NCBI GenBank assembly: GCA_947643715.1
Contig: CANRXB010000002.1
Span: 1 to 64,000 of the forward strand
Length of the DNA stretch: 64,000 nucleotides
Direction: 5' to 3'
From: an uncultured bacterium
GTDB taxonomy: Bacteria > Bacillota > Clostridia > Oscillospirales > Oscillospiraceae
The first letter of the stretch is position 1. Every line of letters starts with the position of its first letter. A program made the translations under genes and the position numbers. Positions 41,182 to 48,529 of this stretch are shown here, in pieces. The notes beneath the pieces were generated by a model. The model searched no databases. It was not told the DNA's origin and worked only from the letters and a program-made list of their open reading frames with translations.

Positions 41182-42669
41182 ATGAACGAGATGTATTCAA
41201 AGCTGTTTGCCCTGTCTGAAAATCTGTACTCTGTGGGCGCTCCTGTCGTAATTGCGGCGGGAGCGTTGCAGAAAGATAATCAGACAGGCAAGGTTTTTGC
41301 ACAGCTTAAAATGCGCAACATTCAAGATAAGGCTATCAAGGCGGCAACAGTAAAAATTTCTCCTTTTGATACGGTGGGGAAACCGCTCGGCAGGACAGTT
41401 GATTATCAGTATTTAGACCTATCGGCGGGCCGTGACACTGATTTTGGACAGAAAACGCCTGTCATGCTCAAAGAGGCGGCAACGCGCTCTTTCGCGGTTT
41501 CTGTGTCGGAGGTTATATTTTCTGACAACAGCATTTGGACGGCCCCTAATGAAGTATGGGAGCCGCTTTCTCCACCTGTCGCACTGGAAACGGCTTTGTC
41601 AGACAACGAACTTGCAAAGCAGTACCGGGTAAAGTATGGAGCCGATTGCAAGTGTGTTTTCAAAAAGGAAAAAGACCTTTGGCGTTGCGCTTGCGGGGCT
41701 ATCAACCACGCCAGTGAAAAGAATTGCCATAGTTGCCAGAGAGAAGCCGCCTCGCTTGCCGCGCTGAACGTGGACGAACTTAAAGCAGACCGTGACCATA
41801 GGGTTGCGGCGGAACAGAAAGCAACAGCGGAGAAAAAAGCGGCGGCGGCGGAACAGGCGAAGAAAACAAAGAAGATTGTCATGATTACCATACCAATTGC
41901 CGTTGTTGCGATTGTTGCGGTGGTAATAATCTCTGGTAATATGCAGAAAAGTACAGCGTACAACGCTGCGGTTGCACTTGCGGAGGCGGGGCAATACGAT
42001 GAAGCGGTTGCCGCCTTTACAGAACTTGGAGATTACAAGGACAGTAGAGAACAGATTAAACTGGTGATGGAGGCTCAAGAAGAAGCGAGGAGGCTTGAGG
42101 CTTATAATGCCGCATTCAAACTTATGGAGGCGAGGCAATACGATGAAGCGATTGCCGCCTTTGCCGAACTTGGGGACTACAAGGACAGCATGCTAAAAGC
42201 GGAGGAAACGAAGAATTTGTGGAGCGATGAACTTTATAATGCCGCTCTGGACTACTATCTGTCCGATGAACCTATTTCTTTGCCTAACGCATGGAATTTG
42301 TTCAACAAGTGTCCTTCAGACTACAAGGATACCCAATTATATAAAGATGAAATTGACGATATTCTAAAGAGTTTAGGGGGCCACTACGAAAAGCCAAAGG
42401 ATAACACAAAAATTAGTGTAACCCTTGGAAACGGTGATGACGGATTCCGTATAGACTATGAGCACCACTATGTCGGGTCTGCCTTCCTTCCCGGATTCAA
42501 CTATGTTGATACTACAATCAAATGGCTTATTAAAGATGGACAAGCTGTGTATGGTACAGCCGAGGATTATCCATGGAAATTTACAGTAACACCATCCGAA
42601 AATAGCATGACTATTGAGGGCGACTATGAAGAACTAAATGGTACATATACAAAAACAAGAGACTTCTGA
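41182..42669 (+). CDS. Zinc-ribbon, TPR-like membrane protein
   Basis: A 495-residue protein. Residues 1-150 form a beta-rich domain (FAQLKMRNIQDKAIKAATVKISPFD). A zinc ribbon follows near 165-195 (WRCACGAINHASEKNCHSCQRE), then an Ala/Lys-rich linker and a transmembrane helix near 233-255. Outside are two TPR-like repeats (YNAAVALAEAGQYDEAVAAFTELGDYKDS and YNAAFKLMEARQYDEAIAAFAELGDYKDS) and a beta domain. AAGGAGG precedes the ATG. Similar host proteins occur in Firmicutes with unknown function; on this element it may be cargo that acts at the cell surface. Confidence 0.82.
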   Translation: MNEMYSKLFALSENLYSVGAPVVIAAGALQKDNQTGKVFAQLKMRNIQDKAIKAATVKISPFDTVGKPLGRTVDYQYLDLSAGRDTDFGQKTPVMLKEAATRSFAVSVSEVIFSDNSIWTAPNEVWEPLSPPVALETALSDNELAKQYRVKYGADCKCVFKKEKDLWRCACGAINHASEKNCHSCQREAASLAALNVDELKADRDHRVAAEQKATAEKKAAAAEQAKKTKKIVMITIPIAVVAIVAVVIISGNMQKSTAYNAAVALAEAGQYDEAVAAFTELGDYKDSREQIKLVMEAQEEARRLEAYNAAFKLMEARQYDEAIAAFAELGDYKDSMLKAEETKNLWSDELYNAALDYYLSDEPISLPNAWNLFNKCPSDYKDTQLYKDEIDDILKSLGGHYEKPKDNTKISVTLGNGDDGFRIDYEHHYVGSAFLPGFNYVDTTIKWLIKDGQAVYGTAEDYPWKFTVTPSENSMTIEGDYEELNGTYTKTRDF

Positions 42670-42724
42670 TAAATGGGGCGGGAGCAATCCCGCCCTACGC
42701 CGTTTCTGTTCGCAAGAGTGTACC

Positions 42725-42766
42725 TTTACGAACACAGTAAAACGCCCCTGTTTTTGTGTTCGTAAA
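42725..42766. repeat. 12-bp inverted repeat upstream of the serine recombinase
   Basis: TTTACGAACACA (42725-42736) and TGTGTTCGTAAA (42755-42766) are perfect complements with an 18-base spacer. The half-site TTCGTAAAT recurs at 42792-42800 and CGAAC recurs at 42814 and 42834. This cluster could be the recombination/regulatory site of the adjacent recombinase, or a terminator. Confidence 0.55.
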
Positions 42767-42803
42767 TATATAAATTTGTTTTACAAATATATTCGTAAAT
42801 ATG

Positions 42804-42832
42804 TTGACTTTTGCGAACGATTGTGATAGAAT
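42804..42832 (+). promoter_or_regulatory. Promoter of the serine recombinase gene
   Basis: TTGACT (42804-42809) and TAGAAT (42827-42832) are 17 bases apart. CGAAC half-sites lie within and just after it, suggesting autoregulation. Confidence 0.7.
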
Positions 42833-42851
42833 ACGAACATAGGAAAAGGGG

Positions 42852-43469
42852 GTGACAGCCATAGACAGCCGTACCTATTACTACGCCAGAGTATCCAGCC
42901 GGGAACAGAACCTTGACCGCCAGATTGCCGTCTTTAAGGCCCTTGGAGCGGCGGACAGGGAGATTATTACCGACAAGGAGAGCGGCAAGAATTTGGAACG
43001 GGCGGGTTATCAAGCCTTAAAGAACGCCATGCTTCGGCGGGGCGATACCCTTGTTATCAAATCCCTTGACCGTTTGAGCCGAAACAAGTGCGACATTAAG
43101 AACGAACTGCAATTTTTCAAGGACAACGGTATTCGCCTCAAAGTGATTGACTTGCCTACCACCATGACGGAACTGCCAGCGGGGCAGGAATGGGTCTTTG
43201 AAATGGTGAACAACATTTTGATTGAAGTGTTGGGGACTATCGCGGAACAGGAACGGGAAACCATCCGCAGACGGCAAGCGGAGGGGATAGAAACCGCAAA
43301 GGCCAAGGGCAAGAAGTTAGGCCGCCCCGCCCTGACATTCCCCCCAAACTGGAATGAAGTGTACACTTCATGGAAAGCGGGGGAGATAACGGCAAAGGCG
43401 GCAATGGAGCGGACAGGCACAAAAAGAACCAGCTTTTACAAGCTGGTGGGCCTGACGGAGAACCAGTAA
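42852..43469 (+). CDS. Serine recombinase (resolvase/invertase family)
   Basis: A 205-residue small serine recombinase. The catalytic Ser lies in YYARVSSREQNLDRQ, with the Arg residues in SLDRLSRNK and ERETIRRRQAEGIETAKAKGKKLGRP, and a C-terminal HTH (ITAKAAMERTGTKRTSFYKLV) for DNA binding. It starts at GTG after a purine-rich site. It lies at the end of the element opposite the tyrosine integrase. Possible jobs are resolving dimers of the excised circle, plasmid-like stability or inversion. Confidence 0.93.
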   Translation: MTAIDSRTYYYARVSSREQNLDRQIAVFKALGAADREIITDKESGKNLERAGYQALKNAMLRRGDTLVIKSLDRLSRNKCDIKNELQFFKDNGIRLKVIDLPTTMTELPAGQEWVFEMVNNILIEVLGTIAEQERETIRRRQAEGIETAKAKGKKLGRPALTFPPNWNEVYTSWKAGEITAKAAMERTGTKRTSFYKLVGLTENQ

Positions 43470-43474
43470 ATCAG

Positions 43475-43548
43475 GGACACCTTTTCCACGGGACACTTTT
43501 TCTGACTTTGGACACACCCCAAAAAGCGGCGGGACACCAATCGGACAC
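43475..43548. repeat. Five GGACAC repeats near attR
   Basis: GGACAC occurs at 43475, 43491, 43510, 43532 and 43543, all on the plus strand. The same hexamer forms a palindrome near attL. They are candidate arm-type sites for the tyrosine integrase. Confidence 0.5.
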
Positions 43549-43557
43549 TTTGACTAC

Positions 43558-43589
43558 AAAAAGAGGGGAACGAGTTTCCCCGTTCCCCT
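43558..43589 (-). terminator. Rubrerythrin terminator carried by the element
   Basis: AGGGGAAC (43564-43571) pairs with GTTCCCCT (43582-43589), and T5 follows on the minus strand. The sequence is nearly the same as the displaced host terminator at 33993-34026. Confidence 0.75.
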
Positions 43590-43618
43590 AAAAAAGTGCT
43601 GAAATTGTGGCGAATATC

Positions 43619-44206
43619 TTAGCCGAAGTACCGCTCCAGCAGGCCCTTGAGCGCCTTGCCGTGGCGGGCCTCGTCGCGAGCCATCTCGTGGACGGTGTCG
43701 TGGATGGCGTCCAGGCCGTTCTTCTTGGCGCAGGCGGCCAGGTCGAACTTGCCCTTGGTGGCCCCGAACTCGCAGTCCACCCGCCAGGCCAGGTTCTTGG
43801 CGGTGCTGGCGGTCATGTTGGGCTCCAGGTCCGCGCCCAGCAGCTCGGCAAACTTGGCGGCGTGCTCGGCCTCCTCATAGGCGGCCTTCTCCCAGTACAG
43901 GGCCACCTCGGGGTAGCCCTCGCGGGCAGCGATACGGGCCATGCACAGATACATGCCCACTTCGGAGCACTCGCCATTGAAGTTGGCCATCAACTGCTCG
44001 AAGATGTACTTTTTGTCCTCGTCGCTGATGTCGGGGTTGTTCTTCACGGTCTTGGCGTAGATGCCATACTCATGCTCGGCGGCCAGCTTCACCTCGCCCA
44101 CCTGCTCGGTGAACTTGGAACCGGCGACATGGCACACAGGGCACTCGGCAGGGGGGTTCTCGCCTTCAGCGATGTAACCACAAACAGGGCAGATCCATTT
44201 TTTCAT
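43619..44206 (-). CDS. Rubrerythrin, rubredoxin-first type (reverse rubrerythrin)
   Basis: A 195-residue peroxide-reducing protein. An N-terminal rubredoxin-like domain ([26 protein letters not shown]) precedes a ferritin-like diiron domain with the ExxH motifs [23 protein letters not shown] and DEARHGK. This order is that of clostridial reverse rubrerythrin/NADH peroxidase. The ATG at 44206 has GGAGG nine bases before it. It follows perR by 17 bases, so peroxide should induce it. Its last ~16 codons lie in attR and were replaced by the element's own copy (final residue Gly instead of the ancestral Lys). Confidence 0.95.
   Translation of the reverse strand: MKKWICPVCGYIAEGENPPAECPVCHVAGSKFTEQVGEVKLAAEHEYGIYAKTVKNNPDISDEDKKYIFEQLMANFNGECSEVGMYLCMARIAAREGYPEVALYWEKAAYEEAEHAAKFAELLGADLEPNMTASTAKNLAWRVDCEFGATKGKFDLAACAKKNGLDAIHDTVHEMARDEARHGKALKGLLERYFG
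43629..43675. repeat. attR core, 47-bp direct repeat
   Basis: Identical to 34065-34111 and inside the 3' end of the rubrerythrin gene. It marks the right boundary of the 9.56-kb element. Confidence 0.9.
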
Positions 44207-44223
44207 GATGATTTTCCTCCAAA

Positions 44224-44634
44224 TCATTGATCTTCAGCGTCGGTCTGTGCGCATAAACAGTCCCGGCATATGCCGCGGACGATGAACTCACAGCCCTCAG
44301 CCTTGAAACCATATTGCACGCCCACGGCTTCCAGATAGTCCTCGCCCGGGTCCTGCTTGGGCAAGTCCAATATAGTGCCGCAGCGATCGCAAATAAAGTG
44401 GGAATGCGGAGCGACCATCCCATCATAGCGTTCCTGACCGTTCACGACCCCTACCCGCCGGATGAGCCCATGCGCGTACAGGTGGTTCAGGTTGCGGTAT
44501 ACGGTGCCCAGACTCAGGTCGGGGAACTCCACCTTCATCTGCTGGTAGACCCAATCTGCCGAGGGATGGCGGACCGTCCTCTGCAGAAGGGCCAACATGG
44601 CATCCCTTTTTTTGCTCTGCCGGACGTTGTTCAT
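44224..44634 (-). CDS. perR: Fur-family regulator, PerR type
   Basis: A 136-residue Fur-family protein. The winged helix ([39 protein letters not shown]) is followed by the regulatory metal site [15 protein letters not shown] and two CxxC zinc pairs (CDRC, CRDC). Gene context, directly before rubrerythrin, and the absence of iron-uptake genes favour PerR over Fur. A 7-1-7 operator lies in its own leader, so it is autoregulated. AAGGAG precedes the ATG. Confidence 0.9.
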   Translation of the reverse strand: MNNVRQSKKRDAMLALLQRTVRHPSADWVYQQMKVEFPDLSLGTVYRNLNHLYAHGLIRRVGVVNGQERYDGMVAPHSHFICDRCGTILDLPKQDPGEDYLEAVGVQYGFKAEGCEFIVRGICRDCLCAQTDAEDQ

Positions 44635-44659
44635 GGGGCCTCTCCTTGCCGCTTTTCGC

Positions 44660-44711
44660 TAATGAGAATGATTACTGTTAATAAGATAGCACAGTTCCTG
44701 TCGTTTGTAAA
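44660..44711 (-). promoter_or_regulatory. perR promoter and Per-box-like operator
   Basis: On the minus strand TTTACA (44706-44711) and TATCTT (44683-44688) are 17 bases apart. Just downstream, 44660-44674 is a 15-base 7-1-7 near-palindrome (TAATGAG-A-ATGATTA), as in Fur/PerR boxes. Confidence 0.72.
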
Positions 44712-44751
44712 GAGTTTTTTTCAAAAAGAGCGCTGGTATCTCTATCCTGGC

Positions 44752-44781
44752 TTGCGCAGCGGAGCCCACCTGTGGTATGAT
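44752..44781 (+). promoter_or_regulatory. Candidate promoter of the histidine kinase gene
   Basis: TTGCGC (44752-44757) and TATGAT (44776-44781) are 18 bases apart, about 85 bases before the start codon. The match is weak. Confidence 0.4.
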
Positions 44782-44866
44782 CCAGCTATCCCGATCGTCC
44801 GATAGTCGCGGCAGCGTCCTTTATGATAGGAAGGCAGCGATGATAATGATGAAAGGAGGGCGCAGT

Positions 44867-46096
44867 ATGCTGGAACGTCTCCGATGGAAGTTCGTGCTCA
44901 TCATCATGGCACTGTTGTCGGCAGTGCTCGGGGCCGCGCTGACCGTCCAGACGGTCTCTGCCGTCCGTCAGTACCAGGAGGAGACGGAACGCATGCTGCA
45001 CTGGGTGCTCCAGCAGGGCGAGTCCGTCCTGGACCCCCTCCGGCCCCCCGTAGGCGGCGGATGGGTCCAGGACGAAGGATCGCACACCGCCATCCCCGCA
45101 TTTTGCGCCGTGGTGGACGGGAGCGGGCGGGTGGTGCTGGCTTTGACCTACAACGCCTCTCTCCCCGAGGACGCCTTGGCCCAGGCGGTAGAGGCGGCTC
45201 TGGCCTCCGGGACGGATTCCGGGCGGCTTCGTGAGCAAGACCTGCGCTTCCTCATCCGCTCCAGAGGAGGCTGGCTGGAGCTCGCCTTCGCCGACCTGAC
45301 CTGGGAGCAGGCTGCGGTCCGCCGCCAGGCGGTCACCGCTCTGCTGGTGCTGGCAACGGCGCTGGCGGGCTTTTTCGTGGTGAGCTGCCTGCTGTCCCAC
45401 TGGCTGGTCCGGCCGGTGGAGGAGAGCTGGCAACGACAGCGGCAGTTCGTGGCCGACGCGTCCCACGAGCTGAAGACCCCGTTGACCGTCCTGCTGGCGG
45501 ACGTGGACATCCTCTTGGACCACCCGGACGACCCCATAAGAACGCAGCGGCAGTGGGTGGAGCATATCCGCAGCGAGGGGCAGCGGATGAACGGGCTGGT
45601 GCAGGACCTGCTGTTCCTGGCCCGCGGCGACGCCGCAGGGAAGGAACGGCCCAAAGGCGACGCCGACCTGTCCGAGATATGCGAAAGCTGTGTGATGTCC
45701 TTCGAGCCGGTGGCGTTCGAGGCGGGACTGGCCTTGGAGAGCGACATCGCCCCCGGCGTGACCGTCACAGGGAACGAGGAGGAGCTGCGGCGGCTGACCG
45801 TCATCCTGTTGGACAATGCCTGTAAGTATTGTGTGCCGGGCGGGACGGTGACCGTCACGCTCGACACGAGGGAACGGACGACGCTCACCGTCCACGATAC
45901 CGGGGGCCCCATCCCTGCGGAGGCCCAGCCCCACCTGTTCGAGCGGTTCTATCGGGCGGACGCCGCCCGCAGCCGGGATCAGGGCGGCTGCGGCCTGGGG
46001 CTGTCCATCGCCGCTGCCATCGTGGAGCGCCACCGGGGGAAGATCGCTGTCCACAGCGCCCAGGGAGAGGGGACGGCGTTCACCGTCACCTTCTGA
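44867..46096 (+). CDS. Sensor histidine kinase without adjacent response regulator
   Basis: A 409-residue membrane kinase. Two transmembrane helices (about residues 9-29 and 160-185) enclose a short outer sensor domain. The dimer/phosphoacceptor motif is VADASHELKTPLTVLLADVDILLD, and the ATPase domain has LLDNACKYCVPGGTV, DTGGPIPAEAQPHLFERFYRAD and GGCGLGLSIAAAIVERHRG. AGGAGG seven bases before the ATG fixes the start. No response regulator gene lies next to it, so its partner is elsewhere. It is divergent from perR. Confidence 0.93.
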   Translation: MLERLRWKFVLIIMALLSAVLGAALTVQTVSAVRQYQEETERMLHWVLQQGESVLDPLRPPVGGGWVQDEGSHTAIPAFCAVVDGSGRVVLALTYNASLPEDALAQAVEAALASGTDSGRLREQDLRFLIRSRGGWLELAFADLTWEQAAVRRQAVTALLVLATALAGFFVVSCLLSHWLVRPVEESWQRQRQFVADASHELKTPLTVLLADVDILLDHPDDPIRTQRQWVEHIRSEGQRMNGLVQDLLFLARGDAAGKERPKGDADLSEICESCVMSFEPVAFEAGLALESDIAPGVTVTGNEEELRRLTVILLDNACKYCVPGGTVTVTLDTRERTTLTVHDTGGPIPAEAQPHLFERFYRADAARSRDQGGCGLGLSIAAAIVERHRGKIAVHSAQGEGTAFTVTF

Positions 46097-46184
46097 TCCA
46101 CGCGCGATATATCCATCGTCCCAACGGCATCGGCGATGCCGTCGTCCTCCAGATCTCAGGTAAATGGTCCCTGCCGCCCGCATC

Positions 46185-46213
46185 TTGTCAAAAATACGCT
46201 GGTCTGCTATAAT
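46185..46213 (+). promoter_or_regulatory. Promoter of the FapA-like gene
   Basis: TTGTCA (46185-46190) and TATAAT (46208-46213) are 17 bases apart, so transcription should begin near 46220, before the ATG at 46251. Confidence 0.75.
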
Positions 46214-46250
46214 GAAAATATATCATAACATGAAGTGGCGGTGTTCAGGG

Positions 46251-46640
46251 ATGTCAATCAAAAACAAGATCGCAGCTTTCCTATTCGGTGAAAAGCCCGG
46301 GGAGCCCGCAGCGGGAGTCCCCCCTCCGCAGCAGGACGTCCCGGAACAGGCGGCGCAGGCGGCCTCCGCCCCCCCTCCCGACCCGGCCCTGCTGAAGCTT
46401 TCCGGAGACCATCCGATCCATCAGCTCTACGACCTGCGCCGGAAAGAGGCCGGAGAGCTGCCCGCGCCCCGGCTGTCCTTGGACGAGGACGGCATCCTCC
46501 CGGAGGACATGGTGCGCCGGGAGAAGAACAAGCTCCTACCGCTCCTGAAAAGCATCTGCGGCTTCCGCTTGAGGGAAGTCCGGCAAAAAAGAAGGGCGGC
46601 AAGGGGACGGAAAAGGAGGGCGAGGACGAGGGGCCGGTGA
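46251..46640 (+). CDS. FapA/DUF342 protein, N-terminal part before a frameshift
   Basis: Frame for MSIKNKIAAFLFGEKPGEP and a Pro/Ala/Gln-rich linker, then LSLDEDGILPEDMVRREKNKLLPLLKSICGF. After 46583 the frame turns into an Arg-only stretch (QKRRAARGRKRRARTRGR), the sign of reading out of frame. At the A6 tract 46585-46590 the following gene's frame, taken upstream, reads KKKGGKGTEKEGEDEGPVSVDAF. One extra A would join the two into a single ~576-residue protein. This is a frameshift mutation, a homopolymer read error, or slippage-based control. Confidence 0.7.
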   Translation: MSIKNKIAAFLFGEKPGEPAAGVPPPQQDVPEQAAQAASAPPPDPALLKLSGDHPIHQLYDLRRKEAGELPAPRLSLDEDGILPEDMVRREKNKLLPLLKSICGFRLREVRQKRRAARGRKRRARTRGR

Positions 46641-47980
46641 GTGTGGACGCGTTCCCCTGGTTCTTCCTCTCCTCCAACAAGCTTTATGCGTGGGTGCTGG
46701 TGTTCCCGCCTATGGGCCAGGGGAAAGAGCTGACTCGAGGACTGCTCTATCAGGCGCTGGACGAGCAGGGCATCTCCTACGGCGTGGACTCCCGCCTCAT
46801 CGACCGGCTGTCCCGGGACGAGGATCGCTACTTCCACCTGTTCCTGATCGCGAAGGGCAAACCCGCCTTCGACGGGAGGAACGGGAACATCGTGGACTAC
46901 TTCCCCCGGTCCGTCGAGCGCGTATTGCAGGTGGACGAGTTCGATCAAGTGGACTACGCCGCGTTGGATCTGATCCATAACGTGCAGGAGGGGCAGGAGA
47001 TCTGCCGCCTGATCCGTCCCACCGAGGGCGAGCCGGGCCGGACGGTATTGGACCAGGAGATCCCCGCCAAAAGCGGGAAGACCGTGCCGCTGCCCAAGGG
47101 CAAGAACACCGAGATCAGCGAGGACGGGGACGCGCTGGTGGCCCTGGTATCCGGCCATGTGGAGTTCTCCAACCGCAGCTTCCAGGTCAAGCCCGTGTTC
47201 GAGGTCCCTGGCAACGTGGACTTCTCCACCGGGAACATCAGCTTTTTGGGCGACGTCAACATCAAGGGCGACGTGCTCAGCGGCTTCTCGGTCCAGGCGG
47301 CGGGCAACATCTGGGTGGGCGGCGTGATCGAGGCGGGCAGCACAGTGGAGGCCGGCGGCGACCTCACCGTGGTGAAAGGGATCCTGGGCGACGGGACCAC
47401 CACGGTCCAGGCACACCGCTGCATCTTCTCCAAATATATCGAAAACTCCACCATCTATGTCCAGGAGAACCTCCAGACCGACTGCATCGTCAACAGCAAC
47501 ATATATTGCGACGGGGAGGTGCTGGTCCGCTCCGGGCGAGGCAACATCATGGGCGGCCGGGTCTGGGCGGCAAAAATGGTGAGCGCCACCATCGTCGGCT
47601 CCAAGTCGGAATGTAAGACGGTCATCGCTCTCGGCGGATCCCCCTGCATCGATTTTGAGCGGGACCTCATCCGGCGGGAGATGAAGGAGCTGGCGGCGGA
47701 GCTGGAGAAATTGGACGCCCAGTTGGACAGCCCCATCAAGGCCAGCCTTTTGAGCAAGGTCCACTCGAAGCTGTCCGCGGCGGAGCTCAGGATGAAGCAG
47801 TTGGATGACGCTCTGCCGAACGTCAAGCAAGATCCGCGGGAAAAGAACGAAGGCCGCCTGGAGTGCAGCATCGCCTATGCCGGAACAGAGCTCAACTTCG
47901 GGGACGAGGTGTTCCGGATGCGGCAGGAATCCCGTCAGTGCATCGCCAAGATGGTCTGCGGGGAGATCGTAGTCATGTAG
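46637..47980 (+). CDS. FapA/DUF342 polymer-forming protein, main part
   Basis: A 447-residue frame covering nearly all of a FapA (DUF342) protein. After SVDAFPWFFLSSNKLYAWVLVFPP comes the core with a right-handed beta-helix: VSGHVEFSNRSFQVKPVFEVPGNVDFSTGNISFLGDVNIKGDVLSGFSVQAAGNIWVGGVIEAGSTVEAGGDLTVVKGILG, then a coiled coil and a C-terminal beta piece. DUF342 proteins are linked to flagellar assembly or cell-surface regulation. The only start, a GTG overlapping the previous stop, cuts off the N-terminal part, so I believe both pieces are one gene. No flagellar genes are nearby. Confidence 0.85.
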   Translation: MSVDAFPWFFLSSNKLYAWVLVFPPMGQGKELTRGLLYQALDEQGISYGVDSRLIDRLSRDEDRYFHLFLIAKGKPAFDGRNGNIVDYFPRSVERVLQVDEFDQVDYAALDLIHNVQEGQEICRLIRPTEGEPGRTVLDQEIPAKSGKTVPLPKGKNTEISEDGDALVALVSGHVEFSNRSFQVKPVFEVPGNVDFSTGNISFLGDVNIKGDVLSGFSVQAAGNIWVGGVIEAGSTVEAGGDLTVVKGILGDGTTTVQAHRCIFSKYIENSTIYVQENLQTDCIVNSNIYCDGEVLVRSGRGNIMGGRVWAAKMVSATIVGSKSECKTVIALGGSPCIDFERDLIRREMKELAAELEKLDAQLDSPIKASLLSKVHSKLSAAELRMKQLDDALPNVKQDPREKNEGRLECSIAYAGTELNFGDEVFRMRQESRQCIAKMVCGEIVVM

Positions 47981-48024
47981 CCCTGCGCCGGACACGACGG
48001 CATCAAGGCACAGGTCACGAAGAG

Positions 48025-48055
48025 GGACGGCGGGCATAGATGCCCGCCGTCCCTC
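48025..48055. terminator. Terminator between FapA-like and FMN-binding genes
   Basis: A strong GC-rich hairpin (GGGACGGCGGGCA paired with TGCCCGCCGTCCC) lies between the convergent genes, followed by CTCTTCCTATCTTT on the plus strand. Confidence 0.75.
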
Positions 48056-48088
48056 TTCCTATCTTTCGGCTGGGAAGCGTCCCCGGCC

Positions 48089-48529
48089 TCAATGCGCGGT
48101 GTCCACCACCACGATACTGGAATCCCCCCGCCGGGCCTGTTCCAGCACTGCCTGCGCCAGCTTTTGGAAGGAACCATAGGAGGAGGTCGCGCCGCTCAGC
48201 GCGTCGATGCCGCCCTCTCCCTGCCGTTCCAAAAGCTGGCCGGCGTAATAACGAGTGTATTCGTTGGGATAAGTGCCCTGGGCGTGGAGCATGTTCTGCA
48301 TATAGGCGTTGTCCCAGCTCTTGATGAAACCGCTGGCGTTCTCGGCATTGTATTCCACGCACACGATGGCCCCGCCTTTTACGATGATGGTGACATATTC
48401 CTTCCAGCCGTGGCTGAACTGAGCGGCCTTGGCCGTGTAATATCCGTCCTCGAACCCGGCTCCCCCGCCGCAGGCCGGCAGGGCCGCCAGCAGCAGCAGG
48501 GCCAGGAGCAAGCTGAGCGCACGTTTCAT
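48089..48529 (-). CDS. FMN-binding-domain lipoprotein
   Basis: A 146-residue secreted lipoprotein. The signal peptide ends in the lipobox LAALPAC. The rest is an FMN_bind domain with DGYYTAKAAQFSHGWKEYVTIIVKGGAIVCVEYNAENASGF and GGIDALSGATSSYGSFQKLAQAVLEQA. The SGATS segment matches the site where flavin is attached through a Thr/Ser phosphoester by ApbE. It acts outside the membrane, probably in electron transfer or redox sensing. Its ATG overlaps the stop of the upstream chemoreceptor, so both are made together. Confidence 0.88.
   Translation of the reverse strand: MKRALSLLLALLLLAALPACGGGAGFEDGYYTAKAAQFSHGWKEYVTIIVKGGAIVCVEYNAENASGFIKSWDNAYMQNMLHAQGTYPNEYTRYYAGQLLERQGEGGIDALSGATSSYGSFQKLAQAVLEQARRGDSSIVVVDTAH

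Noticed and set aside
43475..43548. GGACAC repeats as a CRISPR array
   Set aside because: The repeats are only six bases with irregular spacing of 11-22 bases, and no cas genes are present anywhere in the window.
43619..44227. Earlier start for rubrerythrin at 44227
   Set aside because: The extra residues MIWRKII lie upstream of the GGAGG site; the ATG at 44206 fits it and begins the rubredoxin domain.
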